This document shows positions 16,719 to 25,351 of a DNA stretch of 64,000 bases, piece after piece. Numbering within the stretch: position 1 is the first letter of the stretch; every line of letters begins with the position of its first letter. The position numbers were made by a program, and so were the translations under genes. The stretch is from GCA-2697345 sp002697345 (lineage in GTDB: Bacteria > Pseudomonadota > Alphaproteobacteria > Rhodobacterales > Rhodobacteraceae), in the NCBI GenBank assembly GCA_943787605.1, contig CALSNB010000001.1, positions 248,001 to 312,000 on the forward strand. The letters run 5' to 3'. Below the pieces are notes generated by a model. The model was not told where the DNA came from, did not search any database, and saw only the letters and a list, made by a program, of their open reading frames with translations.

Positions 16719-17918
16719 ATGAATAAGAGCTTATTGGTATTTTCTGCTACGGAGTATGAAAGTAGGTGGAAAAAAGTTGAAATGGAAATGTCTATAAGGG
16801 GACTTGAAACAGCAGTAATCTGGGGACGAACAGCATCAACTTTTGATAGAGCCGCAGATGTAATTTATTTAACAAATTACTTTTCTACAAAAGTTGGTCA
16901 GGGATTTGATTCTGGAAAATTTAGAGCACGTGCTTATTGTGCAGTTTTATTTCGTGTTGGGTTTGAACCAATATTAATTGCAGATGACCCAGATGTAAGG
17001 AAAGAAGTAGTAGCCGTATCAGATTTCCGTGTGGCTGATAACCCGGTTGCTACACTAGTTGATACACTAACTAGCCTTAAAATTTCTGGAAAAGTTGGCT
17101 TTGTCGGAAGTGATTTTTTTCCTATGAAATACTGGAATGAGTTACAAAAAATTACACCTAATCTAACTTGGGAAATCTGTGATAATTTGGTCAGAGCCCA
17201 ACGTTTGATTAAATCAGAAGAAGAGCAGGAGGTTATTCGTATTGGGGGTCAAATAGCTAGTCCTGCTATGACACGAATGATGAAGGCTTTACTCTCTGGG
17301 AAAACTGAGGCTGAGGCAGCTGGATTAGCGGCCCACGATATTGTTTCGGCTGGGGGTGTGATAGATAAAATTCAAGTAAGCCACGGCGATACGATAGGGT
17401 TTACTTGTGGTGATCCCCTTACAGGTTACCGTAAGGTCGCACCAAACAGTGGTGATCTGTTTCGTGCTTTTTTAATTGGTCCAATGTATCAAGGGTATTA
17501 CCTAGACCCGGGTAGAACAGCTGTATGTGGGAATAAGCCTAGCTCGGATCAAATCAATATATTGGAAGCATGTGAAAACATTATAAGCTCAATGGCGGCT
17601 TCGATTAAGCCTGGGGTAAGTTTTGAAGATGCCGCTAAAGTTGGAGATAAGATGGTAGCTGACTTTGGTCCTGATGCCGACCCTGCCGCAGAAAAGTTTC
17701 CATTCTTTGGCCATCCACATGGACTTTATTTTGAAGGTCCACCATATATCAGTACAGTTCTAGAACATAAAAATGCAAAATTTGAAACAGGAATGTTAAT
17801 TGGCTTAGAAGCATTTCTAGCTCGTAAGGGCGTTGGTAACGTGGGTTTTGAACAAAATTATCTTGTGAAAGAAAATGGTCTTGAGTTAATTACAACTACT
17901 CCAATGCTTTGGCACTAA
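16719..17918 (+). CDS. M24-fold (pita-bread) protein, creatinase/Xaa-Pro aminopeptidase-like, metal site altered
   Basis: 399 residues with the two-domain layout of the M24 family: an N-terminal creatinase-type domain (to about 165) and a C-terminal pita-bread domain. Of the five metal ligands of active aminopeptidases, I find the second aspartate (YYLDPGRT), the histidine (GHPHGLYFE) and both glutamates (GLEAFL and GFEQNYLV). The first aspartate is replaced, the region reading GDLFRAFLIGP. Creatinase, of nearly the same length, also works without metal, and DddP shows the fold can host lyases, so simple peptidase activity is doubtful. The gene follows the ABC transporter and probably processes its substrate. 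Confidence 0.8.
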   Translation: MNKSLLVFSATEYESRWKKVEMEMSIRGLETAVIWGRTASTFDRAADVIYLTNYFSTKVGQGFDSGKFRARAYCAVLFRVGFEPILIADDPDVRKEVVAVSDFRVADNPVATLVDTLTSLKISGKVGFVGSDFFPMKYWNELQKITPNLTWEICDNLVRAQRLIKSEEEQEVIRIGGQIASPAMTRMMKALLSGKTEAEAAGLAAHDIVSAGGVIDKIQVSHGDTIGFTCGDPLTGYRKVAPNSGDLFRAFLIGPMYQGYYLDPGRTAVCGNKPSSDQINILEACENIISSMAASIKPGVSFEDAAKVGDKMVADFGPDADPAAEKFPFFGHPHGLYFEGPPYISTVLEHKNAKFETGMLIGLEAFLARKGVGNVGFEQNYLVKENGLELITTTPMLWH

Positions 17919-17970
17919 CAGATATTAAAGTTAATTTTACCGTTGAATCTATTTAAAAGAAAATTTTTTG

Positions 17971-18663
17971 TTAAAGAGATGCCTTTAAACGGTAATCTTT
18001 ATGATATGTAAGTAAGACATTTGTTATGACTTTTTCTTTATCAAATGTTGTGCGTTCAATTTGAAAAACAGCCTCTCCAGGGTTAATATCAAGTAAAGAC
18101 GATATATCCAGCGAACAGTTTGTTGCAGCAAAATTAATTTCTCCATGTGTGTAGGGTATATTGGCAAGCAACCACTCGTTTGGGCTATTCTCTTCAAATT
18201 GTTGATTTTCAAAATTAGGAACAATTTTTTGATTAATGAAGCGACTTTCTATAACAAAAGGTTTCCCATCACTGGTGTGAATGGCTTTTATATAAATCAG
18301 ATTATCATTTATCGAAAAGTGAGTTAATAGTCTTTTTCCATTAGGAGTTTGGTTTGCGCTTTGGCTAATCAATTTGTAGTTGTAGGTAGTTCCTAAGTCC
18401 TGAATCTCTTTACGTATAAGTGGAATTTTTAATGTAGCTTTACTAGTAGGGTATAGAGCAACGGTAGTGCCCACTTTGCGTTTTCGATCCAGAACCCCTT
18501 TATCAGCAAGGGCCCTTAATGCTCTGTTTACTGTTACTCTTGCGCAACCAAATTCATAGGCTAGATCTGTTTCTCTGGGAATAATTTCACCAGGCTTCCA
18601 TGTTCGATCATGAATGCGCTTTAAGACCTCTGTTTGTACGCCAAGCCAATTGTTTATAGCCAA
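17971..18663 (-). CDS. hutC: Histidine utilisation repressor HutC (GntR/UTRA)
   Basis: 230 residues. An N-terminal winged helix (about 8-75; PRETDLAYEFGCARVTVNRAL) is followed by a UTRA ligand domain (about 90-230), the GntR/HutC architecture in which urocanate relieves repression of the hut genes. The start is TTG at 18663 with GAGG upstream; no better ATG exists before the HTH. It follows hutF by 10 bp in the same transcript, which is divergent from hutIHGU. The palindrome at 20057-20078 is its likely operator, so it would control both arms and itself. Confidence 0.9.
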   Translation of the reverse strand: MAINNWLGVQTEVLKRIHDRTWKPGEIIPRETDLAYEFGCARVTVNRALRALADKGVLDRKRKVGTTVALYPTSKATLKIPLIRKEIQDLGTTYNYKLISQSANQTPNGKRLLTHFSINDNLIYIKAIHTSDGKPFVIESRFINQKIVPNFENQQFEENSPNEWLLANIPYTHGEINFAATNCSLDISSLLDINPGEAVFQIERTTFDKEKVITNVLLTYHKDYRLKASL

Positions 18664-18673
18664 ATTACCTCAC

Positions 18674-20035
18674 TTAAAACTCTGTTAACTTCTTTGTAGC
18701 CTTTCTATAGGCTTTAGTTATTTCTGGCCGCGAAACATGCTCACCATTTTTAACCAAATGACGACCCGCAGACCATACATCAGAGATCATTCTGTCATCT
18801 CCTGAAAAAATATAACTGTCTAATAACGTATCTTTTTTATGTTGCTCGAGATCGATGTGACTAGTATCAAGAGCTAACAAATCTGCCAAGTAGCCTTCTT
18901 TGATAAAACCGGTTTTACGCCCCGCAGCTTGTGCACCTCCTTTACAGATTTCTTCGAATAATCGTCGTCCAGTTGACTGATGACTATTAGCAAGGGCTGC
19001 CCGCGAACGGTCTCTTAATCTTTGAGAATACTCTAGTGTTCTTAATTCCTCTGATAGTGAAATACGTATATTACTGTCTGAACCAATAGCAATATTTCCG
19101 TTATTGCTCATCCAATTAGTACCTTCAAATATACCATCTCCTAGACTGGACTCTGTTATAGGACAGAGCCCTGCAATGGCTTGAGTTTTTGCAAGCATTT
19201 TAACTTCATGAGGGTCCATTTGGGTGCAATGAATCATACACCATTGATTAGAGATGTCTAAGTTTTCTAAGACCCACTCAACTGGACGAGAACCTAAAAA
19301 CTCTTTGACTTCGTCGACTTCAGCTACTTGTTCTGCTAGATGCATATGTATTGGATTTTCTTTAGCAAGGCTAACCAACTTTATTAGGTCTTTTGGGTTA
19401 ACAGCCCTTAGGCTATGAGGGGCAAGGCCTAAATAAGTATCGGATGGTGATGCTTCCAAGCTTTTAGTGACACTTTGAAATAATTTTTGGAATTGATCTA
19501 AGTTGTTTCCAAATCTTTTCTGACCGTCTTCAAGAGGTCTAAGGTCACAACCGCCATATTGATAAAACACTGGGAGCAGAGTTAGCCCAATACCGGATTG
19601 GTCCGCAGCAGATATTATTCTTTGGGACATTTCTGAAATATCATCATAGGGTTTGCCACTTTCGCTATGATGAAGATAATGGAACTCTACATTCGTACTG
19701 AAACCTGCTTCAAGCATTTCCATTTGGACGAAGGCCGTAATGGCTTCTACAATATCGGGGTCTAATTTCTTAAGAAACTTAAACATTAGTTTACGCCAAG
19801 TCCAAAAACTATCTTTTGGGTTTGGACCACGATATTCGGTTAACCCTGACATTGCTCTCTGGAATGAATGAGAGTGAGCATTTACTGGAGCTGGTAGTAA
19901 ACACCCAACATGATGATCATACTCTTTAGTATCAGTCCTTAATTTTCCAATATGGCCATCCGCATTTATCTCTACGATAATGTTTTCCTGCCAGCCGGAG
20001 GAAGTTAGGATTTTATCAGCTAAAATTTTAGTCAT
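18674..20035 (-). CDS. hutF: Formimidoylglutamate deiminase HutF
   Basis: 453 residues of the amidohydrolase superfamily. It deiminates N-formimidoyl-L-glutamate to N-formyl-L-glutamate and ammonia, the first half of the five-step histidine pathway. Visible metal-site elements are NAHSHSFQRAMSGL near residue 52, MHLAEQVAEV near 227 and the C-terminal AIGSDSNIRISL near 318 with its aspartate. The SHSFQRAM form is characteristic of HutF rather than guanine deaminase. Its presence with HutG, and the absence of HutG-type formiminoglutamase, defines the route. It is the first gene of the hutF-hutC transcript. Confidence 0.93.
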   Translation of the reverse strand: MTKILADKILTSSGWQENIIVEINADGHIGKLRTDTKEYDHHVGCLLPAPVNAHSHSFQRAMSGLTEYRGPNPKDSFWTWRKLMFKFLKKLDPDIVEAITAFVQMEMLEAGFSTNVEFHYLHHSESGKPYDDISEMSQRIISAADQSGIGLTLLPVFYQYGGCDLRPLEDGQKRFGNNLDQFQKLFQSVTKSLEASPSDTYLGLAPHSLRAVNPKDLIKLVSLAKENPIHMHLAEQVAEVDEVKEFLGSRPVEWVLENLDISNQWCMIHCTQMDPHEVKMLAKTQAIAGLCPITESSLGDGIFEGTNWMSNNGNIAIGSDSNIRISLSEELRTLEYSQRLRDRSRAALANSHQSTGRRLFEEICKGGAQAAGRKTGFIKEGYLADLLALDTSHIDLEQHKKDTLLDSYIFSGDDRMISDVWSAGRHLVKNGEHVSRPEITKAYRKATKKLTEF

Positions 20036-20048
20036 TCATGTTCACATC

Positions 20049-20078
20049 TTGACTTACTATTATGTACATACATAATAG
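20049..20078. promoter_or_regulatory. HutC operator overlapping divergent hut promoters
   Basis: CTATTATG-TACATA-CATAATAG at 20057-20078 is an inverted repeat with perfect 8-base arms. Its core TGTACATACA differs by one base from TGTATATACA, the HutC site known from pseudomonads. On the plus strand TTGACT (20049-20054), 16 bases, then CATAAT (20071-20076) make a sigma-70 promoter for hutI with the operator in its spacer. On the minus strand TTGTTT (20100-20095), 17 bases, then TATTAT (20077-20072) make one for hutF. One bound HutC dimer would block both. Confidence 0.7.
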
Positions 20079-20115
20079 CATATGAATATTTATTAAACAA
20101 TATGTGAGTCGTTAA

Positions 20116-21309
20116 ATGCTACTTTTAAATGCAGTGATAGCTACCATGGAATCTAACAAACCTTACGGGCTAATTGAGAGAGGTGCTCTTGTATTAAAGG
20201 GAAGTAAGATCGCTTGGGTGGGAGATCAAAATGATTTACCCAAAGAGTTTAGTGGCATGGACTCCGTAGATCTCGAAGGACGTTTAGTAACGCCCGCTTT
20301 AATCGACTGTCATACGCATATTGTTTACGGTGGAAATCGTGCTAACGAGTTCGAGATGCGTTTAAATGGTGCGAGTTACCAAGAGGTCTCCGAGGCTGGT
20401 GGAGGCATTGTTTCAACAGTCACTAATACACGTGAAGCTTCTGAGGAGGAGTTATTAACAGGAGCTTTGAAACGAGCTGATGCGTTAATAGCAGAGGGTA
20501 CAACTCTTATTGAAATAAAATCAGGTTATGGTTTAGATGTAGATACAGAAATTAAAATGTTGAGGGTGGCTCGAGAAATACAGTTAAAAAGAGATATTCG
20601 TGTAAAGACGAGCTTTCTTGGAGCTCACGCTGTTCCTAAAGAGTTTAAAGGGAATGCTGATAAATATATTGATGAGATTTGTTTGCCAGCCCTGGATAAA
20701 GCTTTTAATGAGGGTTTAGTTGATGCCGTTGATGGTTTCTGCGAGGGAATAGCATTTAACACTGATCAGATCTCTAGAGTATTTAATCATGCCAAAAGTC
20801 TTGGTTTGCCAGTTAAATTGCACGCAGAGCAACTCTCAAATCTTGGTGGCACCAAACTCGCTTCATCTTTTAATGCACTTTCAGCCGATCACTTAGAGTA
20901 CGCAAACCGTTCAGATGCTAAGGCATTAAGTGATAGTAAGACGGTTGCGGTAATTTTGCCGGGAGCTTTTTATACTTTGCGTGAAACCCAAGCCCCTCCG
21001 ATCAGTGATTTTAGAGATTATGCTGTACCTATGGCTCTGGCTACTGACTGCAACCCAGGTTCGTCTCCATTGGCGTCACTCCTCCTTACAATGAACATGG
21101 GTTGTACGCTATTTAGATTAACACCGGAGGAGGTATTATTAGGAGTTACTCGAAATGCTGCAATGGCCTTGGGGGTAAAAGATATGGGATTGGTTAGAGC
21201 TGGTTATACTGCAGATTTAGCAGTATGGGATATTTTACATCCGTCTGAACTTTCCTATCGTATTGGGTTTAATCCTCTCTACAAAAGAATTTTTGGAGGA
21301 AAAATATGA
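20116..21309 (+). CDS. hutI: Imidazolonepropionase HutI
   Basis: 397 residues, the usual HutI length. It hydrolyses 4-imidazolone-5-propionate to N-formimidoyl-L-glutamate using a single metal in an amidohydrolase barrel. Metal and substrate elements: IDCHTHIVYGGNRANEFE (metal histidines 66 and 68, then the substrate-contact arginine), SFLGAHAVP near 173, KLHAEQLS near 237 and ALATDCNPGSSP near 309 with the metal aspartate. It is the first gene of the hutIHGU transcript and overlaps hutH by 4 bp. Expression would be controlled by the HutC operator just upstream. Confidence 0.95.
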   Translation: MLLLNAVIATMESNKPYGLIERGALVLKGSKIAWVGDQNDLPKEFSGMDSVDLEGRLVTPALIDCHTHIVYGGNRANEFEMRLNGASYQEVSEAGGGIVSTVTNTREASEEELLTGALKRADALIAEGTTLIEIKSGYGLDVDTEIKMLRVAREIQLKRDIRVKTSFLGAHAVPKEFKGNADKYIDEICLPALDKAFNEGLVDAVDGFCEGIAFNTDQISRVFNHAKSLGLPVKLHAEQLSNLGGTKLASSFNALSADHLEYANRSDAKALSDSKTVAVILPGAFYTLRETQAPPISDFRDYAVPMALATDCNPGSSPLASLLLTMNMGCTLFRLTPEEVLLGVTRNAAMALGVKDMGLVRAGYTADLAVWDILHPSELSYRIGFNPLYKRIFGGKI

Positions 21310-22838
21310 CAATACTTACACCTTTGAACGCAAGCCTAAAAGACTTAGAAGGTATATGGTTAAGAAATGATCTTATTCACTTGGATCGATCTGCACAGGA
21401 AAGTGTCATAAAGTCTGAAAATATAGTAAGAGAGGCAACCGAAGGTGGAGCAGCCGTTTACGGAGTAAACACTGGGTTTGGAAAGTTAGCTAGTTTAAAG
21501 ATTCCGGAGAAAGATACCGCATCGCTTCAACGTAACCTTGTTTTATCTCACTGCTGTGGTGTTGGGAATGCTTTGGATTTAGGCACAACGCGGTTAATGA
21601 TAGCATTGAAGCTTCTGTCTTTAGGTCGAGGGGCGTCAGGTGTATCCTGGAATACCATCGTCTTAATGGAAGATTTACTTAATAATGGAATATATCCTGT
21701 AATTCCTGACCAAGGTTCAGTTGGCGCTTCGGGTGATTTAGCACCGTTAGCACATATGGCGGCGTCGCTCATAGGTGAAGGAGAGGTTTTTTATAAGGGT
21801 AAGAGGACTTCAACAAAAAAAGCATTTTTATCAGCTGGATTAAGTCCAATTGAATTGGGAGCTAAAGAGGGGTTGGCACTTATAAATGGAACTCAGTTTT
21901 CTACAGCCTGTGCGTTAGTTGGTTTGTTTAGAGCATGGAAGAATGCAAATTCAGCTATTGTCACATGTGCGTTATCTACAGATGCAATTATGGGATCTAC
22001 GCAACCACTAGAAGATGAAATTCATAAGCTTAGAGGGCACGCAGGTCAAATAGCCGTTGCTAGATGTCAGCGTGAATTAATGGCCGGATCAAAAATAAGG
22101 GAAAGTCATCGTTTAGAAGATTCCAGAGTTCAAGATCCTTACTGTATTAGATGTCAGCCCCAGGTTACTGGAGCCGCCCTAGATTTGCTCTGGCATGCTG
22201 GTAAAACATTAGAAATTGAGGCAAATGCGGTAACCGATAATCCACTTGTATTAGTTGAAAAAGGTTTAATTGTTTCAGGTGGAAACTTTCATGCTGAACC
22301 GGTTGCTTTTGCAGCAGATATTATTGCTCTCGCATTATCTGAAATTGGAGCAATCTCACAACGCCGAGTAGCATTGATGGTTGACCCTACTTTAAGTTTT
22401 GGCTTACCACCTTTTTTAACACCTAATCCTGGGATCAACTCTGGTTATATGATAGCGGAAGTTACAACGGCCGCTCTTATGAGTGAAAATAAGCATTTAG
22501 CAAATCCATGCAGTACGGATAGTACACCTACTTCGGCAAACCAGGAAGACCATGTAAGTATGGCCGCACATGCTGCGCGAAGATTAGATAAAATGAACAC
22601 TAATTTGAATACTATTATAGGTATTGAAGCCATGTGTTCCATTCAAGGAATCGAATTTAGAAGGCCACTGAAAACCAGTAAAGACCTTGAGGCAATAATA
22701 GCTACTTTTCGAACAAAAATTTTGGCGCTTGAAGAGGATAGATACATGGCTAAAGATATTAATACTGCGGCTGAAATGATTAGAGATGGAGATTTAATTA
22801 AAAACTTAAATCTACCGACTTTTGTCCAGGAAAATTAA
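21306..22838 (+). CDS. hutH: Histidine ammonia-lyase HutH
   Basis: 510 residues. It removes ammonia from L-histidine to give urocanate, the entry step of the pathway and source of the inducer. The MIO prosthetic group forms from Ala141-Ser142-Gly143 in GSVGASGDLAPL, and the active-site YGVNTGFGKLAS near 52-63 and QDPYCIRCQPQ near 278 are present. The start overlaps the hutI stop (ATGA), and hutG begins two bases after the stop, so translation is coupled along the operon. Confidence 0.96.
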   Translation: MTILTPLNASLKDLEGIWLRNDLIHLDRSAQESVIKSENIVREATEGGAAVYGVNTGFGKLASLKIPEKDTASLQRNLVLSHCCGVGNALDLGTTRLMIALKLLSLGRGASGVSWNTIVLMEDLLNNGIYPVIPDQGSVGASGDLAPLAHMAASLIGEGEVFYKGKRTSTKKAFLSAGLSPIELGAKEGLALINGTQFSTACALVGLFRAWKNANSAIVTCALSTDAIMGSTQPLEDEIHKLRGHAGQIAVARCQRELMAGSKIRESHRLEDSRVQDPYCIRCQPQVTGAALDLLWHAGKTLEIEANAVTDNPLVLVEKGLIVSGGNFHAEPVAFAADIIALALSEIGAISQRRVALMVDPTLSFGLPPFLTPNPGINSGYMIAEVTTAALMSENKHLANPCSTDSTPTSANQEDHVSMAAHAARRLDKMNTNLNTIIGIEAMCSIQGIEFRRPLKTSKDLEAIIATFRTKILALEEDRYMAKDINTAAEMIRDGDLIKNLNLPTFVQEN

Positions 22839-22840
22839 AA

Positions 22841-23644
22841 ATGGAAAAAGTAACAGTAAAAGTAAAGTCTGGTAACTCTCCTTTAGTTTTAGGCCTACCT
22901 CATGTTGGCACTTTGCTTACAAAACAAGTAAATGATAGCTTAAATGATCGCGGAAGAATATTATCTGATACTGATTGGCATATTGACCGTCTATATGATG
23001 GCCTCATAGATGATGTATCCACCGTAAGTGCAACCTTCCATAGATATGTTATTGATTTGAATAGAGATCCATCAGGACGAAGTCTTTACCCAGGGCAGAA
23101 TACAACCGAACTAGTTCCTCTAACTGACTTTGATGGTAATGCAATTTGGAGTAGCGAGCCAAGCACCCAAGAGATTCAAAAACGTATTTCTGAGTTTCAT
23201 TCCGATTACCATAACGCACTTAAGCTTGAATTAGAGCGCGTTAAAAGTATTCACGGGTTTGTTATTTTATATGATTGTCATTCGATTAGATCTATAATTC
23301 CAAACTTATTTGAGGGTGTCTTGCCTGACCTTAATATTGGTACAAATAAAGGTGCTTCTTGCGACCCATTAATAGAGAGAATAGTTGTCGATACAGTCAA
23401 AAAATATGCTAATTATAGCAATGTTTTGAATGGACGATTTACAGGTGGATGGACAACACGAAACTATGGTGTACCTAAGAAAGGATACCATGCAATACAA
23501 ATGGAATTAGCCCAATCGGCATATTTGTCAGATGAAAATGTGGGCTGGGAATACGACGACACCAAAGCAGACCTTATTCGTATCACATTAACAGATATTT
23601 TGACATCATTGGCTCAGTGGAAGCCATTATTAGGAGATAATTGA
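22841..23644 (+). CDS. hutG: N-formylglutamate deformylase HutG
   Basis: 267 residues of the N-formylglutamate amidohydrolase family, which yields glutamate plus formate as the last step of the HutF route. PLVLGLPHVGTLL at the N-terminus, DTDWHIDRLYDG near 44, ILYDCHSIRSIIPNLF near 142 and FTGGWTTRNYG near 205 are the expected metal- and substrate-site segments. It is placed two bases after hutH and overlaps hutU by 4 bp. It is unrelated to the arginase-like formiminoglutamase also called HutG in other bacteria. Confidence 0.94.
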   Translation: MEKVTVKVKSGNSPLVLGLPHVGTLLTKQVNDSLNDRGRILSDTDWHIDRLYDGLIDDVSTVSATFHRYVIDLNRDPSGRSLYPGQNTTELVPLTDFDGNAIWSSEPSTQEIQKRISEFHSDYHNALKLELERVKSIHGFVILYDCHSIRSIIPNLFEGVLPDLNIGTNKGASCDPLIERIVVDTVKKYANYSNVLNGRFTGGWTTRNYGVPKKGYHAIQMELAQSAYLSDENVGWEYDDTKADLIRITLTDILTSLAQWKPLLGDN

Positions 23645-25308
23645 TGACTAATTCGCGCCACAATTTAAGGGACGTAATAGCACCTACGGGCAGTGAAATA
23701 ACGGCTAAAAGCTGGCTCACTGAAGCTCCAATGCGGATGCTGATGAATAATTTACATCCAGATGTAGCTGAAAACCCTCACGAATTGGTAGTTTACGGTG
23801 GCATTGGGAGAGCCGCAAGAACCTGGGAAGACTTTGATGTGATTGTAGCCTCTTTAAAAAACCTGGAGGAAGATCAAACGCTATTAGTGCAGTCTGGAAA
23901 ACCTGTTGGTATTTTTCGGACCCATAAAGATGCTCCCCGTGTATTAATTGCAAACTCAAATCTTGTACCACATTGGGCTACCTGGGATCATTTCAATGAA
24001 TTGGATAAAAAGGGTTTGGCTATGTATGGTCAAATGACAGCGGGATCTTGGATTTACATAGGCACCCAAGGGATTGTTCAGGGTACTTATGAAACATTTA
24101 TGGAAGCAGGGCGACAACACTATAATGGAGATCTTTCAGGTCGTTGGATTTTAACTGGTGGCTTAGGTGGGATGGGTGGTGCTCAACCGCTTGCCGCAGT
24201 CATGGCTGGGGCTTGCTGCTTGGCTGTTGAGTGTGATGAAACTCGAGTAGATTTTAGATTACGTACGCGGTACGTCGATGAAAAAACTAAATCTATCGAT
24301 GAGGCACTGCAGATGATCAATGACTGGACTGCTTCCGGTGAAGCTAAGTCTGTTGGATTAATTGGAAATGCTGCTGATGTTTTTCAGGAGTTAGTCAAAA
24401 GAGGTGTTAGGCCTGACATTGTAACAGATCAGACTTCAGCACATGATCCATTGCACGGCTACCTTCCACAAGGGTGGTCAGTTGCTGAGTGGAGGTCTAA
24501 GCAGGAGACTGACCCAAAAGCTGTTGAAAAAGCAGCTAGAGCATCAATGAAAAAGCATGTCTCTGCAATGGTTGATTTTTGGAATGCTGGAGTTCCTACT
24601 TTGGATTATGGAAATAACATCCGTCAAGTTGCATTAGAGGAGGGTTTTGAAAATGCCTTTGCTTTCCCTGGATTTGTGCCGGCTTATATTAGGCCACTTT
24701 TCTGTAGAGGTATTGGACCGTTTCGTTGGTGTGCATTATCTGGTGATCCTGAAGATATTTACAAAACAGATGCAAAGGTAAAAGAACTAGTAAATGATAA
24801 GGGTCTTCACAAATGGCTAGATATGGCAAGGGAGAGGATAGATTTTCAGGGGCTTCCTGCACGTATTTGTTGGGTTGGCTTAGGGGTTCGAGATAAGCTC
24901 GGACTTGCTTTCAATGAAATGGTGCGGACGGGGGAACTATCTGCTCCTGTTGTGATTGGTCGAGATCATTTGGACAGTGGTTCTGTGGCCTCGCCAAATC
25001 GAGAAACGGAGTCTATGCGAGATGGATCTGATGCAGTTTCAGATTGGCCTCTCCTAAACGCACTTTTGAATACAGCTTCCGGAGCGACATGGGTTTCCAT
25101 ACATCATGGAGGAGGCGTTGGGATGGGTTTTAGTCAGCATTCTGGTATGGTTATTTGTTGTGACGGCACTATTGATGCTGACCGTCGTATCAAAAATGTT
25201 TTATGGAATGACCCAGCCACTGGAGTAATGCGGCATGCTGATGCTGGTTATCAAAGTGCTATCGACTGCGCCAAGGAAAACAACTTAGACCTGCCAGGAA
25301 TTCTTTAG
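23641..25308 (+). CDS. hutU: Urocanate hydratase HutU
   Basis: 555 residues, the standard length. It hydrates urocanate to imidazolonepropionate using tightly bound NAD as an electrophile. The NAD-binding region GGLGGMGGAQPLA near residue 177 and the flanking GTYETF, VECDETR and QTSAHDPL segments are highly conserved family features, as is the C-terminal HHGGGVGMGFSQHSG. It is the last gene of hutIHGU. No terminator is obvious in the 43-bp gap before the converging AEC transporter. Confidence 0.96.
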   Translation: MMTNSRHNLRDVIAPTGSEITAKSWLTEAPMRMLMNNLHPDVAENPHELVVYGGIGRAARTWEDFDVIVASLKNLEEDQTLLVQSGKPVGIFRTHKDAPRVLIANSNLVPHWATWDHFNELDKKGLAMYGQMTAGSWIYIGTQGIVQGTYETFMEAGRQHYNGDLSGRWILTGGLGGMGGAQPLAAVMAGACCLAVECDETRVDFRLRTRYVDEKTKSIDEALQMINDWTASGEAKSVGLIGNAADVFQELVKRGVRPDIVTDQTSAHDPLHGYLPQGWSVAEWRSKQETDPKAVEKAARASMKKHVSAMVDFWNAGVPTLDYGNNIRQVALEEGFENAFAFPGFVPAYIRPLFCRGIGPFRWCALSGDPEDIYKTDAKVKELVNDKGLHKWLDMARERIDFQGLPARICWVGLGVRDKLGLAFNEMVRTGELSAPVVIGRDHLDSGSVASPNRETESMRDGSDAVSDWPLLNALLNTASGATWVSIHHGGGVGMGFSQHSGMVICCDGTIDADRRIKNVLWNDPATGVMRHADAGYQSAIDCAKENNLDLPGIL

Positions 25309-25351
25309 CGTTAGCTAGAGTAACACAGACAATAAATAGATTTACGCGGTA

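Noticed and set aside
17937..17995. TTACCGTT...AACGGTAA inverted repeat at the M24/hutC convergence
   Set aside because: The arms are 8 bp but 43 bases apart, and one arm is within hutC codons; no T run makes it a convincing terminator.
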